Shown: positions 16,853 through 25,826, counted from the stretch's first letter. The stretch: 64,000 bases of DNA from Bacillus infantis (GCF_020171945.1 NZ_JAIVAP010000011.1:1-64000), one strand, 5' to 3'. Notes: generated from the sequence alone by a model not told the origin. Made by a program: numbers and translations.

Positions 16853-18532
16853 ATGAGAAAGTTTATTGCATTTGATATAGGCGGGACCTTGCTCAAATAC
16901 GGCGTATTAGCCGAGGATGGAACCTTCATGGAAAAGTTCGAATCCCCGACTAAGGCATTTTTGGGCGGCACCGCCATTATAGAAAAAGTGAAGGAATTCG
17001 GAAAGAATCTGATGGCCCAGCATGAGATCAGCGGGATCTGCATCAGCTCTGCCGGGCAGGTTGATTCCAAAAAGGGTGAGATCCTTTATGCTTCAGACCT
17101 GATTCCTGAGTATACGGGAATGAAGGTGAAGCAGGAGCTGGAAAGCTGGTTCGGCCTGCCGGTCGAGGTTGAGAATGATGTCAACTGTGCCGGCCTTGCT
17201 GAATCCTGGATCGGTACAGGCAAGGATGCCAAAAGTCTTTTCTGCCTGACGGTCGGAACCGGCATCGGCGGAAGCTATATTCTCGATAACAAGCTGCACA
17301 CGGGCCACAGCTTCAGCGGCGGGGAAATCGGCTATATCCCGATTGAAGGGGACCAGTTCCAGGAGCTTGCCTCAACAAGGACGCTGATCCGAAATGTCGC
17401 AAAGCGAACAGGCTTGGACGAAAGTGAACTCGATGGCAAGCTGATTTTTGAAAAAGCCCAGGCAGGGGATGAGGTGTGCAGAGAGGAAATCGAGCGGCTG
17501 GCCTATTATCTTTCTAAAGGGATTGCCACGATCGCCTATATGATGAATCCGGAGATGATCATCATAGGCGGAGGAATCACCGTTCAGAAGGACTATCTGT
17601 ATCCGATCATCAAGAAGCATCTGAAAAAGGATATCATCGAGCCGATCTTGAGCCAGACGAAAATCGAGATTGCCCGGAACCTGAACGATGCCGGGATGAT
17701 CGGGGCCCTGCGCCATTTCCTGCTGCAGGAAACCCTTCAGCCCTTGAAAAGCATCACCACGATGATCGAATCGAATAAGCATAAGCTCACCAAACGGGAA
17801 GAGCTGATTGCCAAATATATTATTTCAAATGTAGAATCGGTCCCGAACAAGACGATTTCCGAGCTGTCGAAGCAAATCAATGTATCAGAAGCGACCATTA
17901 CCCGCTTCTGCCAGAAGCTGGAGTTTGGCTCTTATAATAAACTCCGCCTGATGGCCAAGGAAGCTTCTGTCAGCACAAGGCTGCATGAGCAGTCTGATAT
18001 GCCGGGCCTCTCGGAAGTAAAAGAAACCTACTCCAGCATGCTGAAGAAGTTTGATGCGCTTCACATTGCGAATGATATGGATCAATTAAACAAACTTATC
18101 GCAAACTCTGAGCAGGTCTATCTCTACGGAATCAATGAAATGTCCCATGTTGCCGAGCAGCTTAAGTTTAAGCTGTTGAAGCTCGGAATCCGAGCCGATG
18201 CTTTTCTGACGCCTTACCAGATGGAGATGAGTGTCCAAACCCTTACAAGGAAAACGGCTGTGGTTGGACTGAACACGACCGGCTATGCCCAAGAGGTCAT
18301 CGGCATGCTGGAGACGGCCAAAAAAGCCGGCTGCAAAACGATCGGGATCACAAGCCAGCAGGACTCTCCCCTGGCTCATGCCTCAGACTTGCGCCTGCTG
18401 ATTCCGTCTGCCGGAGACATCGCCGGGGACAGCAGCTCGATTGAAGAGGTCTCAGCCTTCTATCTGGTAGACATCATCCTGAAGGAGCTCCAGGCCGGCT
18501 TGAAGCAGAAGGAACGGAAGGAAATCATTTAA
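16853..18532 (+). CDS. ROK kinase-like domain fused to an RpiR-type HTH-SIS regulator
   Basis: ATG 16853 has AAGGTG six bases upstream; the GTG nine bases earlier overlaps that site. The 559-residue product has three parts. Residues 1-300 are a ROK domain (FDIGGTLLKYG phosphate loop, EVENDVNCAGLAE with the catalytic-type Asp, GTGIGGSYI, MIIIGGGI) that lacks the usual CxCGxxGC zinc motif. Residues ~305-385 are an RpiR helix-turn-helix (LTKREELIAKYI...VSEATITRFCQKLEFG). Residues ~405-545 are a SIS sugar-phosphate-binding domain (VYLYGINEMSHVAEQLKFKL, AVVGLNTTGYAQEV). A kinase and its regulator in one chain would couple phosphorylation to gene control. It probably binds the AT-rich palindromes upstream of 6988 and 9530 (inference). 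Confidence 0.88.
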   Translation: MRKFIAFDIGGTLLKYGVLAEDGTFMEKFESPTKAFLGGTAIIEKVKEFGKNLMAQHEISGICISSAGQVDSKKGEILYASDLIPEYTGMKVKQELESWFGLPVEVENDVNCAGLAESWIGTGKDAKSLFCLTVGTGIGGSYILDNKLHTGHSFSGGEIGYIPIEGDQFQELASTRTLIRNVAKRTGLDESELDGKLIFEKAQAGDEVCREEIERLAYYLSKGIATIAYMMNPEMIIIGGGITVQKDYLYPIIKKHLKKDIIEPILSQTKIEIARNLNDAGMIGALRHFLLQETLQPLKSITTMIESNKHKLTKREELIAKYIISNVESVPNKTISELSKQINVSEATITRFCQKLEFGSYNKLRLMAKEASVSTRLHEQSDMPGLSEVKETYSSMLKKFDALHIANDMDQLNKLIANSEQVYLYGINEMSHVAEQLKFKLLKLGIRADAFLTPYQMEMSVQTLTRKTAVVGLNTTGYAQEVIGMLETAKKAGCKTIGITSQQDSPLAHASDLRLLIPSAGDIAGDSSSIEEVSAFYLVDIILKELQAGLKQKERKEII

Positions 18533-18541
18533 TCTATACTC

Positions 18542-18589
18542 GAGCAGGAGGGGAACGGCTATGAGGTCGGTTCCTGCTCCTGTTTTTTT
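18542..18589 (+). terminator. Intrinsic terminator inside the mannosidase cluster
   Basis: GAGCAGGA and TCCTGCTC arms with inner GGAAC/GGTTCC pairing are followed by seven T. It should lower or end transcription between the ROK-RpiR gene and the esterase gene, so the last three genes may be expressed at a lower level or from their own promoter. Confidence 0.75.
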
Positions 18590-18606
18590 GGAAAGGGAGT
18601 GGGGAG

Positions 18607-19584
18607 ATGAACCTTTTTGATATGCCCCTTGAGGAGCTGCAGCATTACAAGCCTGCCCTGACCAGGCAGGATGATTTTGATGCTTTTTGGAAGCGGCGGA
18701 TTTCAGAGAACAATCAATATCCGCTGAATATGGAAATGAAGGAGCGGGCTTATCCGGTTCCGGGAGTGAAGGTATATGATGTTTATTTTGACGGGTTCCG
18801 GAACTCCCGCATCCATGGGGTGTATGTTACACCGGAATCAGCGGAAACGGACACCCCTGCGGCAGTGATTTTTCACGGCTATAACTGGAACACGCTGCAG
18901 CCGCATTACAGCTTCAAGCACGTGATTCAGGGGATTCCTGTACTGATGGTGGAGGTGCGGGGGCAGAATGTCCTGTCTCCAGATAGAAATCATTATGGGA
19001 ATGGAGGTCCGGGCGGCTGGATGACACTCGGCCTGATGGACCCTGATCAGTATTACTACAGCCTGGTGTATATGGACTGCTTCCGCAGCATTGATGCTGT
19101 CAGGGAAATGTCCGGGAAGAGAAGTGTGTTTGTTGAAGGCGGAAGCCAGGGCGGCGCACTGGCGATTGCCGCAGCCGCCCTGCAGGATGACATCCTGTTT
19201 GCGCTCGCCGACATCCCTTTTCTCACCCATTTCAGGCGTTCCGTCGAACTTTCCTCGGATGGACCTTATCAGGAAATTTCTCATTTTTTCAAGGTTCATG
19301 ACCCCCTTCATCAAACGGAAGAGCGGGTATATCAGACGCTCAGTTATGTTGACTGCATGAACATGGCCAGCTTGGTGGGATGCCCAGTCCTTCTTTCAGC
19401 CGGTCTGGAAGACATCGTTTGTCCTCCATCCGGTGCATTTGCCCTGTTCAATCATCTCGGCGGGCCAAAGGAAATACGGGCCTATCCGGAATACGCGCAT
19501 GAGGTGCCCGCTGTGCATGAAGAGGAAAAGCTGAAGTTTATGTCTTCCCTTCTAAAAAATAGAGAAAAGAGGTGCCGGCCATGA
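18607..19584 (+). CDS. CE7 family acetyl esterase (acetylxylan esterase/cephalosporin deacetylase type)
   Basis: This 325-residue alpha/beta hydrolase removes acetyl groups from sugars. Family 7 landmarks are present: RIHGVYVTPES, HGYNWN, EVRGQN, the nucleophile elbow EGGSQGGALAIAAA (Ser ~180), the acid GLEDIVCPPSG (Asp ~268) and the base YAHEVP (His ~297). No signal peptide is visible, so it would deacetylate imported sugars. The start ATG 18607 follows GGAAAGGGAG. Its last bases overlap the next gene (ATGA, four bases), indicating coupling with the DUF4127 gene. Length and motifs fit an active enzyme. Confidence 0.88.
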   Translation: MNLFDMPLEELQHYKPALTRQDDFDAFWKRRISENNQYPLNMEMKERAYPVPGVKVYDVYFDGFRNSRIHGVYVTPESAETDTPAAVIFHGYNWNTLQPHYSFKHVIQGIPVLMVEVRGQNVLSPDRNHYGNGGPGGWMTLGLMDPDQYYYSLVYMDCFRSIDAVREMSGKRSVFVEGGSQGGALAIAAAALQDDILFALADIPFLTHFRRSVELSSDGPYQEISHFFKVHDPLHQTEERVYQTLSYVDCMNMASLVGCPVLLSAGLEDIVCPPSGAFALFNHLGGPKEIRAYPEYAHEVPAVHEEEKLKFMSSLLKNREKRCRP

Positions 19585-21116
19585 AAATCGTCTATCTGCC
19601 CATTGATGAACGCCCCTGCAATATCGGCTTTGTGGAGATGATTGCCAAGTCATCAAAAGAGATTGAATTAGCAGCACCGGATCTGGGACTGCTGGGCAGC
19701 AAACGGCATCCTGCCGATACAGAGGCATTATGGACCTGGCTTCAGGAAGCAGTAAAGGATGCCGATGCCCTCATTTTAAGCATTGATATGCTTGTGTATG
19801 GTGGACTGCTTCCTTCAAGGCTTCATTTTTTAGAGGAAAAAGCTGCTGATGTGTGGATGGAAAGGCTGCGGTCTTTAAAAGCGGACTATCCGGCACTCCC
19901 GGTCTTTGCTTCCAATCTGATCATGAGGACCCCAAAATACAGTTCCGGTGACGAAGAGCCGGATTATTATGAGCACTGGGGCCGCGAAATCTTCCTCCGT
20001 GCCTGGCTGTTGGATAAGCAGAACAGGGAAACGCTCACAGATGAAGAAAAACAGCAGCTGGAGGACATCAGCAGGAAGCTGCCTGGAGAATACATACAGG
20101 ATTATGAAAACCGCCGCCGCTTCAACTTGTCTATTAATCTTAAAATGATTGAGCTTGTGGCTGAAGGAGTCATTGATTTTCTTTCCATTCCTCAGGACGA
20201 CAGCGCGGAATACGGCTATACAGCGCTGGATCAGAAAGCTGTTGTTTCCAGGCGGGAGGAGCTCCGCCTTTACAAAAAAGTCCAGATGTATCCTGGTGCA
20301 GATGAAGTGGGAGCTACCCTGCTTGCGAGAGTCTACAACGAGCTGAAAGGGCAAAAACTCAAAATCTATCCTTTCTGGAGCAGCACGCTTGGCCCGCAGC
20401 TGATTCCTCTGTATGAGGACCGCCCTTTTGCCGAGAGCCTGAATGCCCATGTGATGGCGGCAGGCTGCCAGCTGACAGAGCAGCCGGATGAAGCAGACCT
20501 GATCCTGGCCATCAATACGCCGGGACGGGTGATGCAGGAGTCATGGGAACAGGGCAAAAAAGATATCACCTACACAAGCTTCCGGAACATGCTGACCTTT
20601 GTAGATAAAATTAAAAGATTTATAGAGGACGGAAAAAAAGTCATCATTTCAGATTCTGCCTATGCTAATGGCGGTGACCGCGAGCTGATTGTCCTGCTGG
20701 ATGAAGAAGAAGTGCTGGATAAGCTTCTTTCCTACAAAGGCTGGAACACGAACTGCAATACGCTCGGTACGACGATTTGCCAGGGAGTCATCGGACTTCA
20801 AGGCGATCCGGAAACCATCAGGGAGAATATTATTTACCATCTGCTGGATGATTATTTCTACCAGGCGGAGATCCGGATGGAAATGGTCTCGGATTTTCTC
20901 CCGCAGCATGAGTTGGACTATTTTAACTTAAAAGAGTCAGCCCAGCATGTGAATGTAGAGCGCGACCGGAGAATGACTGACCGCTTCAAACAGCTGATCC
21001 TGAATAGCTTCAAAGAAAGAGAGCTTGCTAAGGTCACCACCTTTGCGCCATGGAACCGGATGTTTGAATGCGGACTATCTTTTACAAGGAGTGAGAAAAA
21101 TGCTGGAGGTAATTAA
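19581..21116 (+). CDS. DUF4127 family protein
   Basis: ATG 19581 overlaps the stop of the esterase gene by four bases and has GAGG eight bases upstream. The 511-residue product begins KIVYLPIDERPCNIGF and contains LILSIDMLVYGGLLPSR, ASNLIMRTPKY, PQDDSAEYGYT, and later KVIISDSAYANGGDRELI and NTLGTTICQGV, the conserved pattern of DUF4127. The function is unknown; members recur in Firmicute sugar clusters. The many Asp/Glu/His motifs look enzymatic, and the position between a sugar esterase and NanE suggests a role in sugar modification. There is no membrane segment or signal peptide. Confidence 0.85.
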   Translation: MKIVYLPIDERPCNIGFVEMIAKSSKEIELAAPDLGLLGSKRHPADTEALWTWLQEAVKDADALILSIDMLVYGGLLPSRLHFLEEKAADVWMERLRSLKADYPALPVFASNLIMRTPKYSSGDEEPDYYEHWGREIFLRAWLLDKQNRETLTDEEKQQLEDISRKLPGEYIQDYENRRRFNLSINLKMIELVAEGVIDFLSIPQDDSAEYGYTALDQKAVVSRREELRLYKKVQMYPGADEVGATLLARVYNELKGQKLKIYPFWSSTLGPQLIPLYEDRPFAESLNAHVMAAGCQLTEQPDEADLILAINTPGRVMQESWEQGKKDITYTSFRNMLTFVDKIKRFIEDGKKVIISDSAYANGGDRELIVLLDEEEVLDKLLSYKGWNTNCNTLGTTICQGVIGLQGDPETIRENIIYHLLDDYFYQAEIRMEMVSDFLPQHELDYFNLKESAQHVNVERDRRMTDRFKQLILNSFKERELAKVTTFAPWNRMFECGLSFTRSEKNAGGN

Positions 21117-21783
21117 AGGCGGACTGGTCGTCTCGTGTCAGGCACTGGAGGATGAACCGCTGCATGGGCCGGAAATCATGAAGCGCATGGCCGATGCGGC
21201 CAAAAGAGGCGGCGCATTGGGCATCCGTGCGAACGGGATAGAGGATATTAAGGCGATCAAGGAGTATGTGGACTTGCCCATCATTGGAATCATCAAGCGG
21301 GAATATGAAGGGTCCAATGTCTATATTACACCTACATTAAAAGAAGTCGAAGAGCTCGCCGAAGCCGGAGTCGACCTCATCGCTGCAGATGCCACGAGCC
21401 GGCTTCGACCCGGGGGAATGGACCTCATCGCATTTATGCAGGAAGCAAAAGTGCGCTTCCCCCATCAAAAGTGGATGGCAGACTGCGCCACCATTGAAGA
21501 CTGTATCCGCGCAGAAGAACTCGGCTTTGACTGCGTCGGAACCACCATGCACGGATACACAGAGGAAACAGCAGGAAAAAAGCTTTACCACAATGACTTT
21601 CAGTTTTTAAAAGACGTTGCTGCAGCCGTTAACGTGCCGGTGATTGCTGAGGGGAATATCCTTACACCGGATATGGCCGGGGAAGTATTGAGGCATGGAG
21701 CACACTCCGTTGTGGTGGGAGGAGCAATTACGAGGCCGCAGCAGATTACGGAGCGGTTTGTGGCGGTGATAGAGGAGCAGTAG
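21100..21783 (+). CDS. nanE: Putative N-acetylmannosamine-6-phosphate 2-epimerase
   Basis: ATG 21100 follows AAGGAGTGAG and overlaps the DUF4127 gene by 17 bases. The 227-residue TIM-barrel protein starts LEVIKGGLVVSCQALEDEPL and has AKRGGALGIRANG, LPIIGIIKREY, VDLIAADATSR, FDCVGTTMHGYTEET, VIAEGNI and HSVVVGGAITRP, matching NanE. It converts ManNAc-6-P to GlcNAc-6-P, which then enters amino-sugar catabolism through NagA and NagB. This suggests the glycan taken up contains N-acetylmannosamine, or that the fusion protein at 16853 is the kinase that makes ManNAc-6-P (inference). Its 3' end becomes G-rich just before a class A repeat. Confidence 0.9.
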   Translation: MLEVIKGGLVVSCQALEDEPLHGPEIMKRMADAAKRGGALGIRANGIEDIKAIKEYVDLPIIGIIKREYEGSNVYITPTLKEVEELAEAGVDLIAADATSRLRPGGMDLIAFMQEAKVRFPHQKWMADCATIEDCIRAEELGFDCVGTTMHGYTEETAGKKLYHNDFQFLKDVAAAVNVPVIAEGNILTPDMAGEVLRHGAHSVVVGGAITRPQQITERFVAVIEEQ

Positions 21784-21788
21784 AAAAC

Positions 21789-21834
21789 GGTGACAGGCAC
21801 CTCCCGAAAAATCTTGTTTCACAGACTGTTTCAT
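21789..21834 (+). repeat. Class A dispersed repeat, copy 2
   Basis: It begins GGTGACAGGCACCTCCCGAA, five bases after the nanE stop and in the same orientation. The preceding ~80 bases are markedly G-rich and C-poor. Confidence 0.85.
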
Positions 21835-21942
21835 GAGAGAGCTGGAGTAGGGAGAGGTTCATAGGATCTGCAGTCCCTCTTGCGTGTGAGCACCATCTCA
21901 TGGTTTGTAATAGACTGCTTTTATATAAGGAGGCCATATATT

Positions 21943-22890
21943 ATGAAGGAACCTTTATTTTTAGAACCGGTTTTTCAGGAACGTATATGGGGAGGGACGG
22001 CTTTAAGGAATACTTTCGGTTACTCTCTTCCCTCTGACCAGACAGGGGAGTGCTGGGCAATTTCAGGGCATCCAAACGGGCAAAGCAAGGTAAAGAACGG
22101 AGTCTTTGCCGGCAGGACAATTGGCGATCTATGGGAAAACACCCGCGAATTGTTCGGAAGCTATTCTTCTCCGGTGTTTCCCTTGCTTACAAAGATCCTG
22201 GATGCGAACGCTGACTTGTCGGTCCAGGTCCACCCGGATGATTCTTATGCGGTAGAGCATGAGAATGGAGAGATGGGCAAGACGGAATGCTGGTATATCA
22301 TAGACTGCGATGAGGAGGCCGAGCTGATTTTCGGCCATACGGCCCAGACGAAGGAAGAGTTTATTGAGCATGTTGAGAAGGGCAATTGGAACGAGCTTCT
22401 GCGCCGCGTATCTGTTAAGCCTGGCGATTTTTTCTATGTGCCGAGCGGAACGATCCATGCTCTCTGCAAAGGGACTCTGATCCTTGAAACGCAGCAAAGC
22501 TCTGATTTAACCTATCGTGTGTACGACTATGATCGGAAGGATGCGGAAGGAAATACACGTGAACTCCATATTGATAGATCAATAGCCGTTACTACTATTC
22601 CGCATCAATCAGCAAGAGTTGAGCCGACTGTGGAAAAACATGGGGATGCTGAAATAAAGAGGTTTGTTGAAGCTGAATATTTTACAGTCTATAAATGGAA
22701 TCTTGAGGGTAAGGCCAGCTTTGAACAGGATAAGCCATTCCTCTTAGTCAGCGTGCTGAACGGTAGTGGGGTCCTTAAGGCAGATGGAAAGGTCTATACC
22801 TTTGAAAAGGGAGATCATTTTATTCTTCCAGCCGGCTTTGGAACGTTTGGAGTAGAAGGTCAGGCGGAATTAATTGTTTCCCACGTATGA
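21943..22890 (+). CDS. manA: Mannose-6-phosphate isomerase, class I
   Basis: ATG 21943 follows AAGGAGG eight bases upstream. The 315-residue cupin enzyme interconverts mannose-6-P and fructose-6-P, feeding mannose into glycolysis. Visible marks: MKEPLFLEPVFQERIWGG at the N-terminus, the zinc ligands in LSVQVHPDD (~90-98), KTECWYI (Glu ~114) and VPSGTIHALCKG (His ~171), and a second cupin-like C-terminal part. The length is normal for Bacillus Pmi/ManA. Together with the mannosidase upstream it completes a route from imported mannoside to fructose-6-P, assuming mannose is phosphorylated by a kinase such as the ROK protein that follows. Confidence 0.93.
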   Translation: MKEPLFLEPVFQERIWGGTALRNTFGYSLPSDQTGECWAISGHPNGQSKVKNGVFAGRTIGDLWENTRELFGSYSSPVFPLLTKILDANADLSVQVHPDDSYAVEHENGEMGKTECWYIIDCDEEAELIFGHTAQTKEEFIEHVEKGNWNELLRRVSVKPGDFFYVPSGTIHALCKGTLILETQQSSDLTYRVYDYDRKDAEGNTRELHIDRSIAVTTIPHQSARVEPTVEKHGDAEIKRFVEAEYFTVYKWNLEGKASFEQDKPFLLVSVLNGSGVLKADGKVYTFEKGDHFILPAGFGTFGVEGQAELIVSHV

Positions 22891-22925
22891 ATCGGAGTAA
22901 TTAGTCTGAATTTAGCGCAAATTAT

Positions 22926-22939
22926 TGTTAGCGCTAACA
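22926..22939. promoter_or_regulatory. Perfect 14 bp LacI/CcpA-type operator
   Basis: TGTTAGCGCTAACA is a perfect palindrome with the CG centre of LacI-family sites, 95 bases before the fructokinase start. It resembles sucrose/fructose operators and also overlaps the cre consensus, so either a local LacI regulator or CcpA could bind. Confidence 0.6.
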
Positions 22940-23033
22940 TATAGTTGGTTTTGCTGTATAAACTCTAGTAATCTATCTGAAAAAATTAAAATTCTAATCA
23001 TCCAATTTTAAACGGTAACGGGGGGAATGATAT

Positions 23034-23885
23034 ATGCTAGGAGCGATTGAAGCCGGCGGTACGAAATTTGTCTGTGCTGTCGGAGATGAAACCGGGAGGA
23101 TTGCTGATTCTATCCAGATCCCGACCACTGTCCCGGAAGAAACCCTGGCAGCAGCCATCTCATTTTTTAAACAATATGAGATTGATGCCATTGGCATCGG
23201 ATCTTTTGGCCCGATAGATGTTAACCATGATAGCCCGACGTACGGCTATATCACATCCACTCCGAAAACGGCATGGAAAAACTACCCGTTCGTCGAAACA
23301 GTCTCACAAGCGTTTGGCGTTCCAGTCGGCTTCAACACAGATGTGAATGCTGCTGCTTTGGGCGAGGCGAGGCTGGGGGCCGCTAAAGGGCTGGACAGCT
23401 GTCTTTATATTACAGTAGGAACAGGCATCGGGGCAGGTGCCGTGGTAAACGGGCAATTGCTTCAAGGCATTTCCCATCCGGAAATGGGGCATATCCTGCT
23501 CCGCCGCCATCCTGAGGATGCTTACCAAGGCAAATGTCCTTATCATGGCGACTGCCTTGAAGGCCTCGCCGCCGGACCGGCTATAGAAGAACGCTGGGGA
23601 GCTAAAGGAAAAGATTTAGTAGACCGGAAAGAGGTCTGGGACCTTGAAGGATACTATCTCGCCCAGGCACTCATGCAATACATCCTCATCCTCTCGCCAA
23701 AGAAAATCATCCTTGGCGGAGGCGTCATGAATCAGTCGCAAGTATTTGATTCTATATACAAGTACTTGCTGGAGCTTATGAAGGATTATATCCCATTGCC
23801 GGAACTGGTGGATTATATCGTGAAGCCGGGGCTTGGGGACCGGGCGGGGATAATAGGGGCGCTGTTGATGGCAGCGGAGCGGTAG
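23034..23885 (+). CDS. ROK family fructokinase/mannokinase
   Basis: ATG 23034 follows ACGGGGGG. The 283-residue protein has the ROK phosphate loop AIEAGGTKFVCAVG (residues ~4-17), GFNTDVNAAALGEARLG, GTGIGAGAVVNG, the HPEMGH plus CPYHGDCLEGLAAGPA zinc site (~150-185), and IILGGGVMNQ. This is the short Bacillus type represented by GmuE/ScrK, which phosphorylates fructose or mannose at C6. Next to manA it would supply mannose-6-P or fructose-6-P. The last ~80 bases of the gene are G-rich and C-poor, just before class A copy 3. A specific fructokinase versus mannokinase activity cannot be told apart from sequence. Confidence 0.88.
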   Translation: MLGAIEAGGTKFVCAVGDETGRIADSIQIPTTVPEETLAAAISFFKQYEIDAIGIGSFGPIDVNHDSPTYGYITSTPKTAWKNYPFVETVSQAFGVPVGFNTDVNAAALGEARLGAAKGLDSCLYITVGTGIGAGAVVNGQLLQGISHPEMGHILLRRHPEDAYQGKCPYHGDCLEGLAAGPAIEERWGAKGKDLVDRKEVWDLEGYYLAQALMQYILILSPKKIILGGGVMNQSQVFDSIYKYLLELMKDYIPLPELVDYIVKPGLGDRAGIIGALLMAAER

Positions 23886-23889
23886 AAGT

Positions 23890-23935
23890 GGTGACAGGCA
23901 CCTCCCGAAAAATCTTGTTTCACATAATGTTTCAT
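23890..23935 (+). repeat. Class A dispersed repeat, copy 3
   Basis: It begins GGTGACAGGCACCTCCCGAA, four bases after the fructokinase stop, same orientation. The downstream flank resembles that of copy 2 (GAGGTTCAT versus CAGGTTCAT). Confidence 0.85.
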
Positions 23936-24139
23936 AGAGGGGCGGCAGGTTCATGGAGATTATCTTTCACTCTCCTTTTACTCCCATATCAAATGCTGCC
24001 CTCAATCCTATGATTCCCCCTTATACACCTATCCTGAGAGAAATAGAAAATGAAAACATATATTATTCAAATTATTAGCTTGCTTGTTTGTCAATAGTAA
24101 AATACAATCATAATTGTGGAAAAATAAGGGGGATTCGAT

Positions 24140-24910
24140 TTGAGAAGTGTGAAATTAGTATTATCTTTATTTGTGCTGATGTTAGTTTTTGCTTTTAGTA
24201 CCAGCAGTACCGAAGCTTCCAGCAAGATTTCTATCTATCTTGATGGAGAAAAGCAAGCATATAGTAACAAAGCGGTGATCAGCCAAGGTGCAGTTCTTGT
24301 TCCATTAAGAGGGATATTCGAAGCTTTAGGAGCAAAAGTTAACTGGAATCAGCAAAACAGCACGATAGATGCTGCAAAAGGCGATATAAAAGTTTGGCTG
24401 AAAATTGGTTCTAGAAATACAAAAGTTAATGGAAAAGCTGTGTCCATTTCTGTTCCTGCTCAAGTAAGAAATGGAAATACCCTTGTTCCTTTGCGTTTTA
24501 TTAGTGAATCCTTAGGAGAACAGGTCAGATGGAATAACGCTACAAAAACAGTGAAAATCGGTTATGATGCAGCAGCTTCCGCAATCGGAACTTACGAAGG
24601 GTGGTACGTGGCCGGTCAAGGGAAAACAGGATTGACATTAAAGATTGAAGATACTACAGCTATCTTTAAATTTTACCCTTTATCTGAAAATCCAGGTGTA
24701 AAATCCGGCGAATTCGAAATGGATTATGAATATAATGAAGATATAGGCTATATTGAACTGAAATATAAAAAGTGGATTAAACAGCCAAGCGGCTATAACA
24801 GTGTAGGGATGTCAGGAATAATTGAAAATGGAATCTTTAAAGGAGCGCTTACAAATACGGAGGCCAGCTCTGGGGATTACGGCAAGGTATATTTAGAACG
24901 AGTAGAATAG
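24140..24910 (+). CDS. Secreted copper amine oxidase N-terminal (stalk) domain protein
   Basis: TTG 24140 is preceded by AAGGGGG. The 256-residue product has a signal peptide (residues 1-~28) ending near TEASS. A CuAO_N1 stalk domain follows with the two typical half-motifs PLRGIFEALGAKVNWNQ and PLRFISESLGEQVRWNN (about residues 35-150). The C-terminal ~100 residues (GTYEGWYVAGQGKTGL...YLERVE) are a beta-rich module without a name. The stalk domain is used in Firmicutes to attach or present exoproteins; it has no amine oxidase activity by itself. A paralog lies at 29167 with a different C-terminal part, so the stalk is shared and the cargo is exchanged. Confidence 0.85.
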   Translation: MRSVKLVLSLFVLMLVFAFSTSSTEASSKISIYLDGEKQAYSNKAVISQGAVLVPLRGIFEALGAKVNWNQQNSTIDAAKGDIKVWLKIGSRNTKVNGKAVSISVPAQVRNGNTLVPLRFISESLGEQVRWNNATKTVKIGYDAAASAIGTYEGWYVAGQGKTGLTLKIEDTTAIFKFYPLSENPGVKSGEFEMDYEYNEDIGYIELKYKKWIKQPSGYNSVGMSGIIENGIFKGALTNTEASSGDYGKVYLERVE

Positions 24911-24923
24911 TACCTCAAATAAC

Positions 24924-24970
24924 AAAAAGACAGAACTAATCCTTACGAAGGAATCGGTTCTGTCTTTTTT
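24924..24970. terminator. Bidirectional intrinsic terminator
   Basis: AAAAAGACAGAAC and GTTCTGTCTTTTTT arms lie between two convergent genes (24140 plus, 24993 minus), with T runs on both sides. Confidence 0.8.
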
Positions 24971-24992
24971 TATCCAGGAAATAATAGATTCT

Positions 24993-25658
24993 TTAAACTT
25001 TCTCAATAGACGAAGATTTATTTCTGCTTCTACCGATAAATATCCCGGCTGCCAGCCCAACAAAAGATCCAATCGTAAGTATCCCCAGCTCAAAAGCGTC
25101 AAAATAATGGTAAGAGGTGAGTGAATTATTCTTGATTCTCCAAAGGATAAATAAACCATATGATAGGACATAGCCAGTAATAATCCCTAAAAGACTTGCA
25201 TTAAGATTAAACCAGGAAGGTTTTCTTCGCATGATTAGGTAACCTATCACAATAAAGATTGGAGGGAATATATAAATGCGATCAATGATAAAATTGCTGA
25301 TTTCTAATAATAAGGTTGGCGGCACATCTGGAGCAAAATGGTTTGCTCTGTTGAAGCTTAAATAATAGCAATTTGATAGCCAATTTAACAAGAGGCTTGT
25401 CCAGATGCTTACCAGTGAAATGAACAAAAGCTTTTTGATATTCCATTTTTTATATAATAGAGTAAAAGTGACGGTTAGTGTTAAAAAGACCAATGGTGCT
25501 ACGAACATGGTCATAATGATCAGAAACGCTAATGAATCCAGACCTTCTCCCCCATCCGGATAATCTTCAATCGGTAACAAAAAAGAATATCCTAAAACCC
25601 CCAAATAGAAAATGATCGTCACAATGATGCTTGTTGCCAAAGATGTTAAAAACCTCAT
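24993..25658 (-). CDS. Integral membrane protein of unknown function
   Basis: The 221-residue product is almost entirely hydrophobic, with five or six predicted membrane helices (for example SIIVTIIFYLGVLGYSFLL at the N-terminus, FLIIMTMFVAPLVFLTLTV, IYIFPPIFIVIGYLIM and ILTIGSFVGLAAGIFIG) and a short basic tail. GGAGG lies about six bases upstream of ATG 25658. No family was recognised. It is monocistronic, convergent with the stalk protein gene and divergent from another membrane protein gene. The AT-rich composition suggests an accessory region. Confidence 0.7.
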   Translation of the reverse strand: MRFLTSLATSIIVTIIFYLGVLGYSFLLPIEDYPDGGEGLDSLAFLIIMTMFVAPLVFLTLTVTFTLLYKKWNIKKLLFISLVSIWTSLLLNWLSNCYYLSFNRANHFAPDVPPTLLLEISNFIIDRIYIFPPIFIVIGYLIMRRKPSWFNLNASLLGIITGYVLSYGLFILWRIKNNSLTSYHYFDAFELGILTIGSFVGLAAGIFIGRSRNKSSSIEKV

Positions 25659-25826
25659 AAATTTCCTCCGTTTACAATAATAGTTTAATTTTACACTAAA
25701 ATATGTTATTATTCACTAAATGATTATTATATTCCATAATTAGATCATGCGGTTTTTACTGAACAATTACCTATTAAAGGTTAATAAAGTTATTACATAA
25801 TAAGATGTGTTAGGAAGAGGAAAGTA

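Noticed and set aside
23034-23885. Glucokinase
   Set aside because: The short length, HPEMGH and CPYHGDC site and the neighbouring manA fit the fructokinase/GmuE subgroup better.
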